This document shows, piece by piece, positions 6,322 to 12,162 of a stretch of 12,162 nt of DNA. Origin of the DNA: QYQD01 sp040755415. Lineage in GTDB: Bacteria; Desulfobacterota; QYQD01. The notes below the pieces were generated by a model. That model saw only the letters and a list, made by a program, of their open reading frames with translations, was not told where the DNA came from and made no database searches. How positions within the stretch are numbered: position 1 is the stretch's first letter; every line of letters begins with the position of its first letter. Both the position numbers and the translations under genes were made by a program. The stretch covers positions 1-12,162 of the forward strand of contig JBFMAZ010000119.1 of assembly GCA_040755415.1 (NCBI GenBank), written 5' to 3'.

Positions 6322-7263
6322 ATGGATAAAAAGGTACTCGTGGCCACTGATGGTTCCATACATTCGGAAAGATCTATAGCCTATATCGGGCATCTCTTTG
6401 GTAAGGATTCCCAAATCCGGGTAACCATTTTTCATGTTCTCCCCCCGCTGCCGCCTGTTCTTACTGAGAAAGGAGAAGGGTACGGCGACTGGCAGGTGTT
6501 AAGCGCCAAGGCTGAAAAGTTGCAAAACATCCATAAACATAAGGCCCAGGCCATCATGGATAAAGGGAAGGCCATCCTTATGAAGGCAGGTCTTGGCGAA
6601 GAAGTCGTTAATACCCAAATCGCGGAGAAAAAGATAGGATTGGCCAGGGATATTATCTTTGAAGCCGAAAAAGGAAATTATGACGCTGTGGTCATTGGAC
6701 GCCGCGGTTTATCTAAGCTGGAATCGGCCATCATGGGGAGTATATCCACAAAGATTGTGCAGGCGCTGCAGACACGACCTGTCTGGGTGATAGACGGTAA
6801 GATAACCTCCAATAAGATCCTGATGCCGATGGACGCCTCAGATGCCTCTCTGAAGGCCGTCGATCACCTGGGTTTCATGATCGATGGCCTGCCCGGCGTA
6901 GAAATCACGCTCTATCATGTCCTGCCCAGGCTTGGTTTTTTCACCGCTGAAGAAGAGGTTGATCTGACCGACGTAGAAGACCTGTGGATGGAAAAGGAGG
7001 CCGAGGAAATATATGCAGTCTTCGGCCGGGCGAAAAAGATGCTGCAGGATGCGGGCCTCCCGGAAAAACAAGTCAAATGTAAAATTAAAAAGGGGTCAAC
7101 CAATATAGCCAGAGATATTCTTCGTGAGGCACAGCGGCGGGATTTTGGTACGATTGTTATGGCCAGGAGAGGGATATCTAAAACCCGGGAATTTTTTATG
7201 GGTAGCGTTTCCAGTAAGATTCTGGCCTCGGCTGAGAACCTGGCCGTCTGGATAGTCTCGTGA
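6322..7263 (+). CDS. Universal stress protein, tandem UspA domains
   Basis: 313 residues made of two UspA-like domains, about 1-158 and 163-313, expected in the cytoplasm with a self-paired, dimer-like fold. Domain 1 starts KKVLVATDGS and has the full ATP-binding signature G-2x-G-9x-G-S (G126, G129, G139, S140). Domain 2 starts NKILMPMDAS and has the same pattern except that the first glycine is alanine (A281, G284, G294, S295), so nucleotide binding by domain 2 is less certain. The role is inferred as stress or energy-state sensing; no partner domain is present. Start ATG at 6322 with AGGGAG about nine bases upstream. Its stop TGA overlaps the GTG start of yacG by 4 bases, indicating translational coupling. 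Confidence 0.93.
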   Translation: MDKKVLVATDGSIHSERSIAYIGHLFGKDSQIRVTIFHVLPPLPPVLTEKGEGYGDWQVLSAKAEKLQNIHKHKAQAIMDKGKAILMKAGLGEEVVNTQIAEKKIGLARDIIFEAEKGNYDAVVIGRRGLSKLESAIMGSISTKIVQALQTRPVWVIDGKITSNKILMPMDASDASLKAVDHLGFMIDGLPGVEITLYHVLPRLGFFTAEEEVDLTDVEDLWMEKEAEEIYAVFGRAKKMLQDAGLPEKQVKCKIKKGSTNIARDILREAQRRDFGTIVMARRGISKTREFFMGSVSSKILASAENLAVWIVS

Positions 7264-7439
7264 AGATTAAATGCCCGGTCTGTCATAAATCAACTTTGTG
7301 GGAAGGCAATCCCTTCCGTCCCTTTTGTTCCGAGCGCTGCAAACTGATCGATCTTGGGAAATGGATTGACGAAGATTATCGTATCCCGGGTGAACCGGAG
7401 ACTGCAACGGCTGACAAGGAGAAGGAAGATAGAAAGTAG
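7260..7439 (+). CDS. yacG: YacG, zinc-binding DNA gyrase inhibitor
   Basis: A 59-residue protein, easily missed because it is short. It reads MKIKCPVCHK, then a tract with W14 and RPFCSERCKLIDLGKW, then DEDYRIPGEP and a charged tail. C5, C8, C23 and C27 form the CxxC...CxxxC zinc site, and the ERCKxIDLGxW and YRIPG stretches are signature YacG. In E. coli YacG binds GyrB and blocks gyrase from DNA; the same role is inferred here. The GTG start overlaps the universal stress protein stop in the sequence GTGA (7260-7263), so it is probably translated by re-initiation; no separate ribosome site is needed. coaE, its frequent neighbour elsewhere, is not in the window. Confidence 0.9.
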   Translation: MKIKCPVCHKSTLWEGNPFRPFCSERCKLIDLGKWIDEDYRIPGEPETATADKEKEDRK

Positions 7440-7442
7440 CTA

Positions 7443-7757
7443 TTCACCGCAAAGCCGCAGAGTACGCAGAGAAAAATAGGTTTTAAAAAATAAAAAATGG
7501 TGACATTTTAGCTAGTTGAAGACATTGGATTACCTCAGCTTTCAAGAGCCTGAAATGCTGCAGATTCTTAAATTTGGGACTCAGGAACTCATGAAGAAAA
7601 ATGCTGTTCTTTTCCTGATTTCCTGAGTTCCAGATTCATTCATATAAGTGGTAACACTTTAGTTTTTACAACGCATCGCATTCACGACAGGCTTTCAAAG
7701 ATCTAAATTGTTACAAAAAATACTTTTCCTTTGCGTACTTTGCGCCTTTGCGGTGAA
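7443..7757. repeat. 315-bp element with about 36-bp imperfect terminal inverted repeats
   Basis: The left end TTCACCGCAAAGCCGCAGAG (from 7443) and the right end, read on the other strand from 7757 as TTCACCGCAAAGGCGCAAAG, continue as inverted copies for about 33 bases with 4 mismatches. Inside is a second imperfect palindrome built from GGACTCAGGAA (near 7577) and TTTCCTGAGTTCC (near 7619), plus a GTAACACTTTAG word at 7651-7662 also seen at 2664-2675. No protein is encoded. Half-copies of the terminal word occur at 205-239 and, diverged, near 10609-10625 and 10706-10738. The right end lies 21 bases before the start of the flavoprotein gene and fills most of the gap after yacG. Confidence 0.75.
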
Positions 7758-7778
7758 AAAAATGTGAGGAGGCTGTGT

Positions 7779-8723
7779 GTGACACCAGTCGATTACGATA
7801 TTGTTATCCTGGGAACAGGCCCGGCCGGACTGCAGGCCGCTATCCATGCGGCGAGGCGCAAGGTCTCTGTTTTGGTCATGGGAAGGCTGGACAAGAGTAG
7901 TCTTTTTGCCGCTGCCCATATTGAAAACTATTGTTCAGTTCTTAATACCAGCGGCGCTGAATTACTCGAGACAGGAAGAAGGCAGGCAGAGGCCTTCGGC
8001 GCCCATCTCCTGGGAGAGGACGCCCTGAAGTTGGAAAAAACCGACCGGTCTTTTATTGTTCACAGTGAAAGCGGCAGAGAGATACAGGCCCGGGCCCTTA
8101 TCCTGGCCACGGGCGCGGCGCGCAAGAAGTTAGGGCTCAAGAGGGAGAAAGAATTATTGGGGCGGGGGATAAGCTACTGCGTTGATTGCGATGCCAATTT
8201 CTTCCGCCATCAGGTGGTGGCCGTTATTGGAAACGGTTCGGCTGCCGCCACCGGCGCCCTTACCCTCCTTAAGTATGCCTCAAAGGTCTATCTGATCTGT
8301 AAAAAACTCTCTGTCGTCCCGTCTCTGGAACGCCAGATCAGAGAGAGTGCAGTGGAACTCCTGGAAGGGACCTGGATTAAGGAGCTTCAGGGAGAAGATG
8401 AGCTTAAAGAGGTTGTGTTGACAGACACCCGCACCCTCCCTTTAAATGGCCTTTTTGTCGAATTGGGGGCCAAAGGGATAATGGAACTGACACTCAACCT
8501 GGATATAGCGCTCGATCCCGAGTCCTTCCAATTCATAGTAACGGATAGAAAGCAGGCAACCAATGTGCCGGGCATATTTGCGGCCGGGGATATCTGCGGT
8601 CCGCCCTTCCAGATGGCCAAGGCGGTGGGCGAAGGTTGTGTGGCCGGCATAAGCGCCGCAACCTATGTAAAGAGACAGGGCAGGGAAGGCGCTGAAGGTG
8701 AGGAATCCGGGCATGATTATTAA
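7779..8723 (+). CDS. Thioredoxin reductase-like FAD-dependent oxidoreductase
   Basis: 314 residues, normal for low-molecular-weight thioredoxin reductases. FAD-binding GTGPAG (12-17), ATGA (110-113), active-site CVDC (C134, C137), second nucleotide fold VIGNGSAAA (149-157), and C-terminal FAD motif GIFAAGDICGPP (265-276). Departures from the classical enzyme: the GGQL stretch after the first strand reads KSSL (39-42), the active-site follow-on is CDAN not CDG, and the HRR basic NADPH contact reads CKK (174-176). It may use a different donor or acceptor, so 'thioredoxin reductase' is a family label, not a proven activity. The start is GTG at 7779 with a strong GAGGAGG site (7766-7772); the frame runs further upstream only through a repeat. 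It overlaps the next gene by 11 bases. No thioredoxin gene is in the window. Confidence 0.88.
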   Translation: MTPVDYDIVILGTGPAGLQAAIHAARRKVSVLVMGRLDKSSLFAAAHIENYCSVLNTSGAELLETGRRQAEAFGAHLLGEDALKLEKTDRSFIVHSESGREIQARALILATGAARKKLGLKREKELLGRGISYCVDCDANFFRHQVVAVIGNGSAAATGALTLLKYASKVYLICKKLSVVPSLERQIRESAVELLEGTWIKELQGEDELKEVVLTDTRTLPLNGLFVELGAKGIMELTLNLDIALDPESFQFIVTDRKQATNVPGIFAAGDICGPPFQMAKAVGEGCVAGISAATYVKRQGREGAEGEESGHDY

Positions 8724-9357
8724 ACAGATGATAGTCGGTCACATGGCGGTCTGCTGTTATATAGTTGGCTGCCCTCATACAAAAAAGGCGCTCCTCATCG
8801 ATCCGGCCGGAAATGAGGATGAAGTTGTACAGGCTGCAAATAGCCTTGGGCTTGAAATCCAATATGTGGTCAATACACACGGCCATCCTGATCATACCTG
8901 CGGCAACAGGCGGATAAAGGAGTTAACCGGGGCACAGATAGTCATGCACGAGCTGGATGACGAGCTCTTTTCCGACCCGAAGATCCAGATGTTTTACCGC
9001 CAGATGGGGTTTGACTCCGTCCCGCCCGCGGACATCCGCATCAAAGATGGAAGTATAATAACCGCGGGCAATATCTCACTTCAGGCCATCCATACGCCTG
9101 GCCATACCCCGGGTGCTATCTGTCTGTATGGTGAAGGCAATCTTTTTACGGGAGACACGTTATTTGTTGGGGCAGTAGGACGAACCGATCTGCCTGGCGG
9201 CTCGTTTGAAACTTTGCTCCAATCCATAAAAGAGCGGATTTTGCTGTTGCCGGACGAAACCATCATCTGGCCGGGACACGATTACGGAGATTCTCCTGTC
9301 TCGACCCTGGGAGAGGAAAGAGAGACGAATCCGTACATTACGAACTTCATCAAGTAA
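8713..9357 (+). CDS. Metallo-beta-lactamase-fold hydrolase (glyoxalase II-like)
   Basis: 214 residues. Metal-site residues of the dinuclear hydrolase family are all present: THGHPDH (H56, H58, D60, H61), H131 in HTPGHTPG, D148 in GDTLF, and H189 in WPGHDYG, with GRTDLPGG (156-163) as a further family stretch. Similar proteins hydrolyse thioesters such as S-lactoylglutathione (YcbL type); persulfide dioxygenases share the fold, so the substrate is open. The ATG at 8713 is preferred to the GTG at 8698 because GGTGAGGA lies 8 bases before it and itself spans the GTG. It overlaps the flavoprotein gene by 11 bases and is followed after 4 bases by a phosphoesterase gene, so the three form one translationally coupled operon. 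C14, C15 and C20 near the N-terminus are unusual in number but not placed in a known motif. Confidence 0.92.
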   Translation: MIIKQMIVGHMAVCCYIVGCPHTKKALLIDPAGNEDEVVQAANSLGLEIQYVVNTHGHPDHTCGNRRIKELTGAQIVMHELDDELFSDPKIQMFYRQMGFDSVPPADIRIKDGSIITAGNISLQAIHTPGHTPGAICLYGEGNLFTGDTLFVGAVGRTDLPGGSFETLLQSIKERILLLPDETIIWPGHDYGDSPVSTLGEERETNPYITNFIK

Positions 9358-9361
9358 AGTC

Positions 9362-10015
9362 ATGCGCATTATAGCCTTCGGCGATATCCACGAACGCACG
9401 GAAAATATAGAAAAAATAAGAGACCTTTCTCTGGCTGACTGTGTCATCATTACCGGTGACCTGACAAACGTGGGTGGAATAGATAAGGCCAGAGTGGTCT
9501 TGGAAAACATCCGAAGATATAACTCTAAGGTTTATGCTCAGGCCGGTAATTTTGATCAGAGAACGGTCCAGAATTACTTGACTGAACTTGAGATAAATCT
9601 TCATGCCAATGGGTTTTTGCTAGAGAATATAGGCATTTTCGGTGTGGGCGGTTCCAATTATACGCCGTTTAACACACCCATCGAATATAGCGAAGAAGAG
9701 ATTAAAAACTTTATTTATCAGGGACATGAAAAAGTAAAAGACGCAGCCCTGAAAATCTTCGTTACCCACGCTCCTCCATTTAAGACAACTGTTGACGTGG
9801 TCACCGGTGGCCGCCATGTAGGAAGTAAGGCCGTGCGCTCCTTTATTGAGGAACACCAGCCGCAAGTGTGTATCACGGGCCACATTCACGAGGCCGCCGG
9901 CCGGGACACCATAGGCCAGACTATGATTATAAATCCAGGGATGCTGAAGAATGGTGGGTACGTAGAGATATTAACCGAAGGAGCGGAGATCAGAGCAGAG
10001 CTTAACAAGATTTAG
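9362..10015 (+). CDS. Calcineurin-like metallophosphoesterase
   Basis: 217 residues of the calcineurin-like phosphoesterase superfamily. Metal-ligand motifs are complete: GDIH (D8, H10), GDL (D33), GNFD (N63), THAPP (H136) and GHIHE (H174, H176), ending with the NPG (191-193) common in small members of the group. It should hydrolyse a phosphomonoester or phosphodiester in the cytoplasm; the substrate cannot be told from sequence. No signal peptide is seen. Start ATG at 9362, 4 bases after the preceding hydrolase stop, so it is the last gene of the flavoprotein operon. A repeat element with strong G/C hairpins begins 15 bases after its stop and could double as a transcription terminator. Confidence 0.93.
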   Translation: MRIIAFGDIHERTENIEKIRDLSLADCVIITGDLTNVGGIDKARVVLENIRRYNSKVYAQAGNFDQRTVQNYLTELEINLHANGFLLENIGIFGVGGSNYTPFNTPIEYSEEEIKNFIYQGHEKVKDAALKIFVTHAPPFKTTVDVVTGGRHVGSKAVRSFIEEHQPQVCITGHIHEAAGRDTIGQTMIINPGMLKNGGYVEILTEGAEIRAELNKI

Positions 10016-10029
10016 AGGCCGGATGGAAC

Positions 10030-10426
10030 CTATTTAGTTTTCATCCGAAAATCCCCCTGTATCCCCCTTTTCCAAAGGGGGATTTCAATATTTCCCCCCT
10101 TTAGCAAAGGGGGGGTGTGGGGGGATTTGGTAGTGCCGTAGGGTGGGCTAAGCCCACCAAAACTACTACGCTGCCAATGATGGTGGGCAAAGCCCACCCT
10201 ACATGACTGGTCATTGATATCAGTTTAGCTGTTTGAAAAAGTATTTTAAAATCCCTCCCAACCTCCCTTTTCCAAAGGGAGGGGAAATGCTTTTCCCCTT
10301 TTCCAAAAGACCGTGTCGTAACAAGTGAGGGGGAAAACACTTCCCCCTTTGAAAAAGGGGGATTTCAATATTTCCCCCCTTTAGCAAAGGGGGGGATTTG
10401 GTAGTTTTCGGATGAACACTAAATAG
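10030..10426. repeat. 397-bp element with 22-bp terminal inverted repeats
   Basis: The left end (10030-10051) and right end (10405-10426) are inverted copies with 21 of 22 bases equal; the core word is TCATCCGAAAA. Inside are G/C-tract hairpins such as ATCCCCCTTT-TCC-AAAGGGGGAT (10061-10083), a GTAGGGTGGGC pair (10138-10158 and 10182-10202), a diverged piece of the 102-bp repeat (10218-10283), and a direct duplication (about 10075-10116 and 10355-10396, offset 280). There is no protein. Related ends flank 5317-5646. It looks like a composite non-autonomous element of MITE type built from several older repeats; mobility is inference. Confidence 0.75.
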
Positions 10427-10460
10427 TATTTTGATGGCGAATCCTGGTAAGAATTACCCC

Positions 10461-10489
10461 TTGCATTGTAACATATCCCATGTTAAAAA
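10461..10489 (+). promoter_or_regulatory. Possible sigma-70 promoter of the tRNA gene
   Basis: TTGCAT (10461-10466), a 17-base spacer, then TAAAAA (10484-10489). Each box matches four to five of six consensus bases. Predicted initiation near 10497 leaves about 14 bases before the mature tRNA. Position and spacing support it; the -10 box is imperfect. Confidence 0.4.
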
Positions 10490-10510
10490 TTGAACCGATC
10501 CTTTCTGACT

Positions 10511-10587
<77 letters not shown>

Positions 10588-10797
10588 TTTCTCCTTTTAA
10601 AAAAGCCTTTTCACCGCTGAGCACCTATTGTCCGTTGTTTGTAGTCCGTTGTCCGTTGCAACTGACTACTGACTACTGACCACTGACTATTGACTACTGC
10701 ATGTTATCTCAGCGTCCTCGGCGATCTCTGCGGTAAATCTGAATTTTTATGAAAATGTCAACTTTGGTCATCTGGAATTTTTGGGCCGGGCAGGTTC
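10588..10797. other. Tandem-repeat spacer after the tRNA
   Basis: No gene. 10630-10658 has three GTCCGTT units; 10660-10699 is a run of CTGACTA/ACTACTGAC-type units. On either side are diverged CACCGC / GCGGTAAA words (10612-10622 and 10728-10738) of the family seen at 7443 and 7721. The block therefore looks like a short tandem repeat nested in an inverted-repeat shell. Confidence 0.6.
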
Positions 10798-11658
10798 TTA
10801 CGAGCGCAGAATAGCCAGGAATTCCTCGATCTGGTAGAGGTTTTCACCTGTCTTTTGTATTAAGACCCGCACATCTTCCAGGGACATGGAGAGTTCCCGC
10901 CAGGCGGCCGGGCTGACATCAGGGACAAAGTCATCGCCGCCGCAACCGAGATCCATCCCCCGGCAGATTATATCCGCCAGATGAATGATCGAGGCCAGAA
11001 GAAATTCTTCATCCTTGCCGTTCGGGGTATGATGAAGGCCTATGGCAGAACAGAGTACAGGCGGGAAATGCCAGTTTTTGGCCATCACATAGCCTATCCA
11101 GGCATGATCCACATCTAATACTCTTTCCTCGGCCTCCCGCATGGGTATATCTTCTTTAATCATAAGATCGAAGATTTCCTCCATCTCCGGCCGCAGAAAC
11201 TGGACTATAAACACCCGGCCTATGTCATGCAGCAGGCCGCCAATAAAGGCATCTTCAGGCTCTTTAAACTTGATATGTTCGGCCAGACTTTTGGCGACAA
11301 AGGCCGTGCCTACCGAATGTTCCCAGAACCTGGCTACGTCAAAGACCTTACATCCCTTATTACCAGAAAACGCCTTGAGTACGGAAACCGAAAGGATGAC
11401 ATTCCGCACTGTACTGAAACCCAGTAACATCACGGCCTGGGAGAGAGAACTGATCCGTCCCTGAAAGCCATAAAACGATGAGTTGACAAGGCGGAGTATC
11501 TTTGCAGTTAATGACTGATCGAGGCTGACGGTCTCCGTAATCTTACTAACGGGCACGTTGGGATTTTTAAGGAGTTGTGCGGTCTGTAAGGCCACGGCCG
11601 AGATCGTGGCAAGCTCGGCAGTCTCCTTTATCTTCGCCCTGATCTCTTCACGATCCAT
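10798..11658 (-). CDS. HDOD domain protein
   Basis: 286 residues; the HDOD domain covers about 15-215. It starts with a typical helix (LATISAVALQTAQLLKN), then SLDQSLTAKILRLVNSSFYG, SLSQAVMLLGFSTVRN and the HD motif GLLHDIG (H144, D145). Many HDOD proteins have lost HD-site residues; here H114 (FWEHS), H144, D145, H185 and H209 remain, so metal binding is possible. HDOD proteins act in signalling and regulation, often tied to cyclic-di-GMP or motility, usually without proven catalysis. The GYP motif of cyclic-di-GMP phosphodiesterases is absent. Start ATG at 11658, preceded by AAGGGA; its first bases overlap the end of the upstream gene by 11. The C-terminal 70 residues are not recognised. 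Confidence 0.9.
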   Translation of the reverse strand: MDREEIRAKIKETAELATISAVALQTAQLLKNPNVPVSKITETVSLDQSLTAKILRLVNSSFYGFQGRISSLSQAVMLLGFSTVRNVILSVSVLKAFSGNKGCKVFDVARFWEHSVGTAFVAKSLAEHIKFKEPEDAFIGGLLHDIGRVFIVQFLRPEMEEIFDLMIKEDIPMREAEERVLDVDHAWIGYVMAKNWHFPPVLCSAIGLHHTPNGKDEEFLLASIIHLADIICRGMDLGCGGDDFVPDVSPAAWRELSMSLEDVRVLIQKTGENLYQIEEFLAILRS

Positions 11659-11998
11659 TGCTGATCTTTCCCTTCATAAACTCCCTGAATATCTCTTTTA
11701 GGCCCATCATGGTGCGGTTATCGGGAGAGGCCCGGCGAAATTTCCTTTCAATTAAGGTGTCAACCCGTTGCATTTTTTCTTTCAGGGCCTTTGGGTCAAC
11801 ACGGGCAACCTCCTCTTCCGTCTCAATGGGAATGCTGCCGATACCTAACCGCTTGAGTCTATCTATGAGGTCCGGTGTCAGTCTGGCCCCCTTCGCCAGG
11901 ATCATCTGCCCCTGGGGATTCAACATGTCCTTGCCTACTACCGATCCCGGCCGGGCCCCGTCTATTTTTACATTTCTGATTACAATCTGTTTGGACAC
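11648..11998 (-). CDS. Small conserved-type protein coupled to HDOD gene
   Basis: 116 residues, function unknown. Residues about 12-60 (GARPGSVVGKDMLNPQGQMI, then LAKGARLTPDLIDRLKRLGI) resemble the short beta-strand-rich segment often found ahead of HD-GYP domains, where a 'gone-by, default, long-lived setting' pattern GxxxxxDxxxxxGxxLLxxGxxLT is common. Here it is a separate protein. The second half (about 65-116) is rich in K, R and E and probably helical. Start GTG at 11998 with AAGGAT upstream; its end overlaps the HDOD start by 11 bases, so the two proteins are likely made together and may work as a pair. No signal peptide or membrane segment is visible. Confidence 0.75.
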   Translation of the reverse strand: MSKQIVIRNVKIDGARPGSVVGKDMLNPQGQMILAKGARLTPDLIDRLKRLGIGSIPIETEEEVARVDPKALKEKMQRVDTLIERKFRRASPDNRTMMGLKEIFREFMKGKISNGS

Positions 11999-12009
11999 AA
12001 TTAATCCTT

Positions 12010-12060
12010 AAATCCGAAATTCGAATATCGAAATACGAAACAAATCCGAATCTTCAAATA
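12010..12060. repeat. AT-rich inverted-repeat family, copy 3 (one arm)
   Basis: TTAAATCCGAAATTCGAATATCG-type words with CGAAACAAATCCG match the arms at 1789-1840 and 2824-2850. Only one arm is visible. It lies just upstream of the small minus-strand gene and directly abuts the 102-bp repeat, as at 2824. Confidence 0.7.
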
Positions 12061-12162
12061 TCGTATCAATTTAGCTGTTTGAAAAAGCATTTTAAAATCC
12101 CTCCCAACCTCCCTTTTCCAAAGGGAGGAGAGACGTTTCCCCCTTTGAAAAAGGGGGATTAA
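12061..12162 (-). repeat. 102-bp repeat, second copy, cut by window end
   Basis: Exact reverse complement of 2726-2827. The copy may continue beyond the window, because the other copy is preceded by further C-rich sequence (2719-2725). See the entry at 2726 for internal structure. Confidence 0.92.

Noticed and set aside
8533..8895. 120-residue minus-strand frame across two genes
   Set aside because: Opposes conserved motifs of the flavoprotein and the MBL hydrolase.
10101..10340. 79-residue minus-strand frame
   Set aside because: Lies inside the repeat element; proline/tryptophan-rich translation of G/C tracts.
10630..10699. CRISPR array
   Set aside because: Units are 7-10 bases without spacers of regular length, and no cas genes are present.

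Overview
The window reads as a chromosomal segment of a free-living, probably anaerobic, Gram-negative bacterium. Desulfobacterota (the former Deltaproteobacteria) is the best guess. The basis is the mix of a PilZ-linked sigma-54 activator, a YedF / cysteine desulfurase / DUF3343 selenium-type trio, a tandem universal stress protein and an HDOD protein, with intergenic DNA packed with short dispersed repeat families. The taxonomic assignment is inference; the window has no rRNA or other clear phylogenetic marker.

Layout. 248-1708 (minus): sigma-54-dependent activator with an N-terminal PilZ domain and a zinc ribbon. 1709-3051: 1.3 kb without a gene, with two AT-rich inverted-repeat elements, one copy of a perfect 102-bp inverted repeat, and a unique part with twin hairpins and two competing hairpins. 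3052-5293 (plus): yedF-like gene, class V aminotransferase / cysteine desulfurase, and a DUF3343 small protein. 5294-5670: a patchwork of G/C-tract and GTAGGGTGGGC repeats. 5671-6069: YkgJ-like cysteine-cluster protein. 6156-6288: a 133-bp element with perfect terminal inverted repeats. 6322-7439: tandem UspA protein overlapping a short yacG gene by 4 bp. 7443-7757: another element with terminal inverted repeats. 7779-10015: thioredoxin-reductase-like flavoprotein, metallo-beta-lactamase-fold hydrolase and metallophosphoesterase in one tight operon. 10030-10426: a 397-bp element with terminal inverted repeats. 10511-10587: tRNA-Pro(UGG). 10630-10699: a short tandem-repeat tract. 10798-11998 (minus): HDOD protein and a small upstream partner with overlapping ends. 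12010-12162: repeats, including the second copy of the 102-bp inverted repeat at the window edge.

How the genes fit together. The plus-strand genes lean towards sulfur/selenium and redox chemistry: a persulfide/selenide carrier, its likely PLP-dependent donor, a small Se/S-carrier-like protein, a cysteine-rich metal-binding protein, a stress protein, a zinc protein that restrains gyrase, a disulfide-type flavin reductase and a thiol-ester-hydrolase-like MBL protein. The minus-strand genes at both ends are signalling genes: PilZ/sigma-54 suggests cyclic-di-GMP input to transcription, and HDOD proteins belong to the same broad signalling sphere. No defence system, CRISPR array, phage, transposase or integrase was found. 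The least ordinary material is the non-coding repeat landscape and the PilZ-zinc ribbon-AAA+ fusion.
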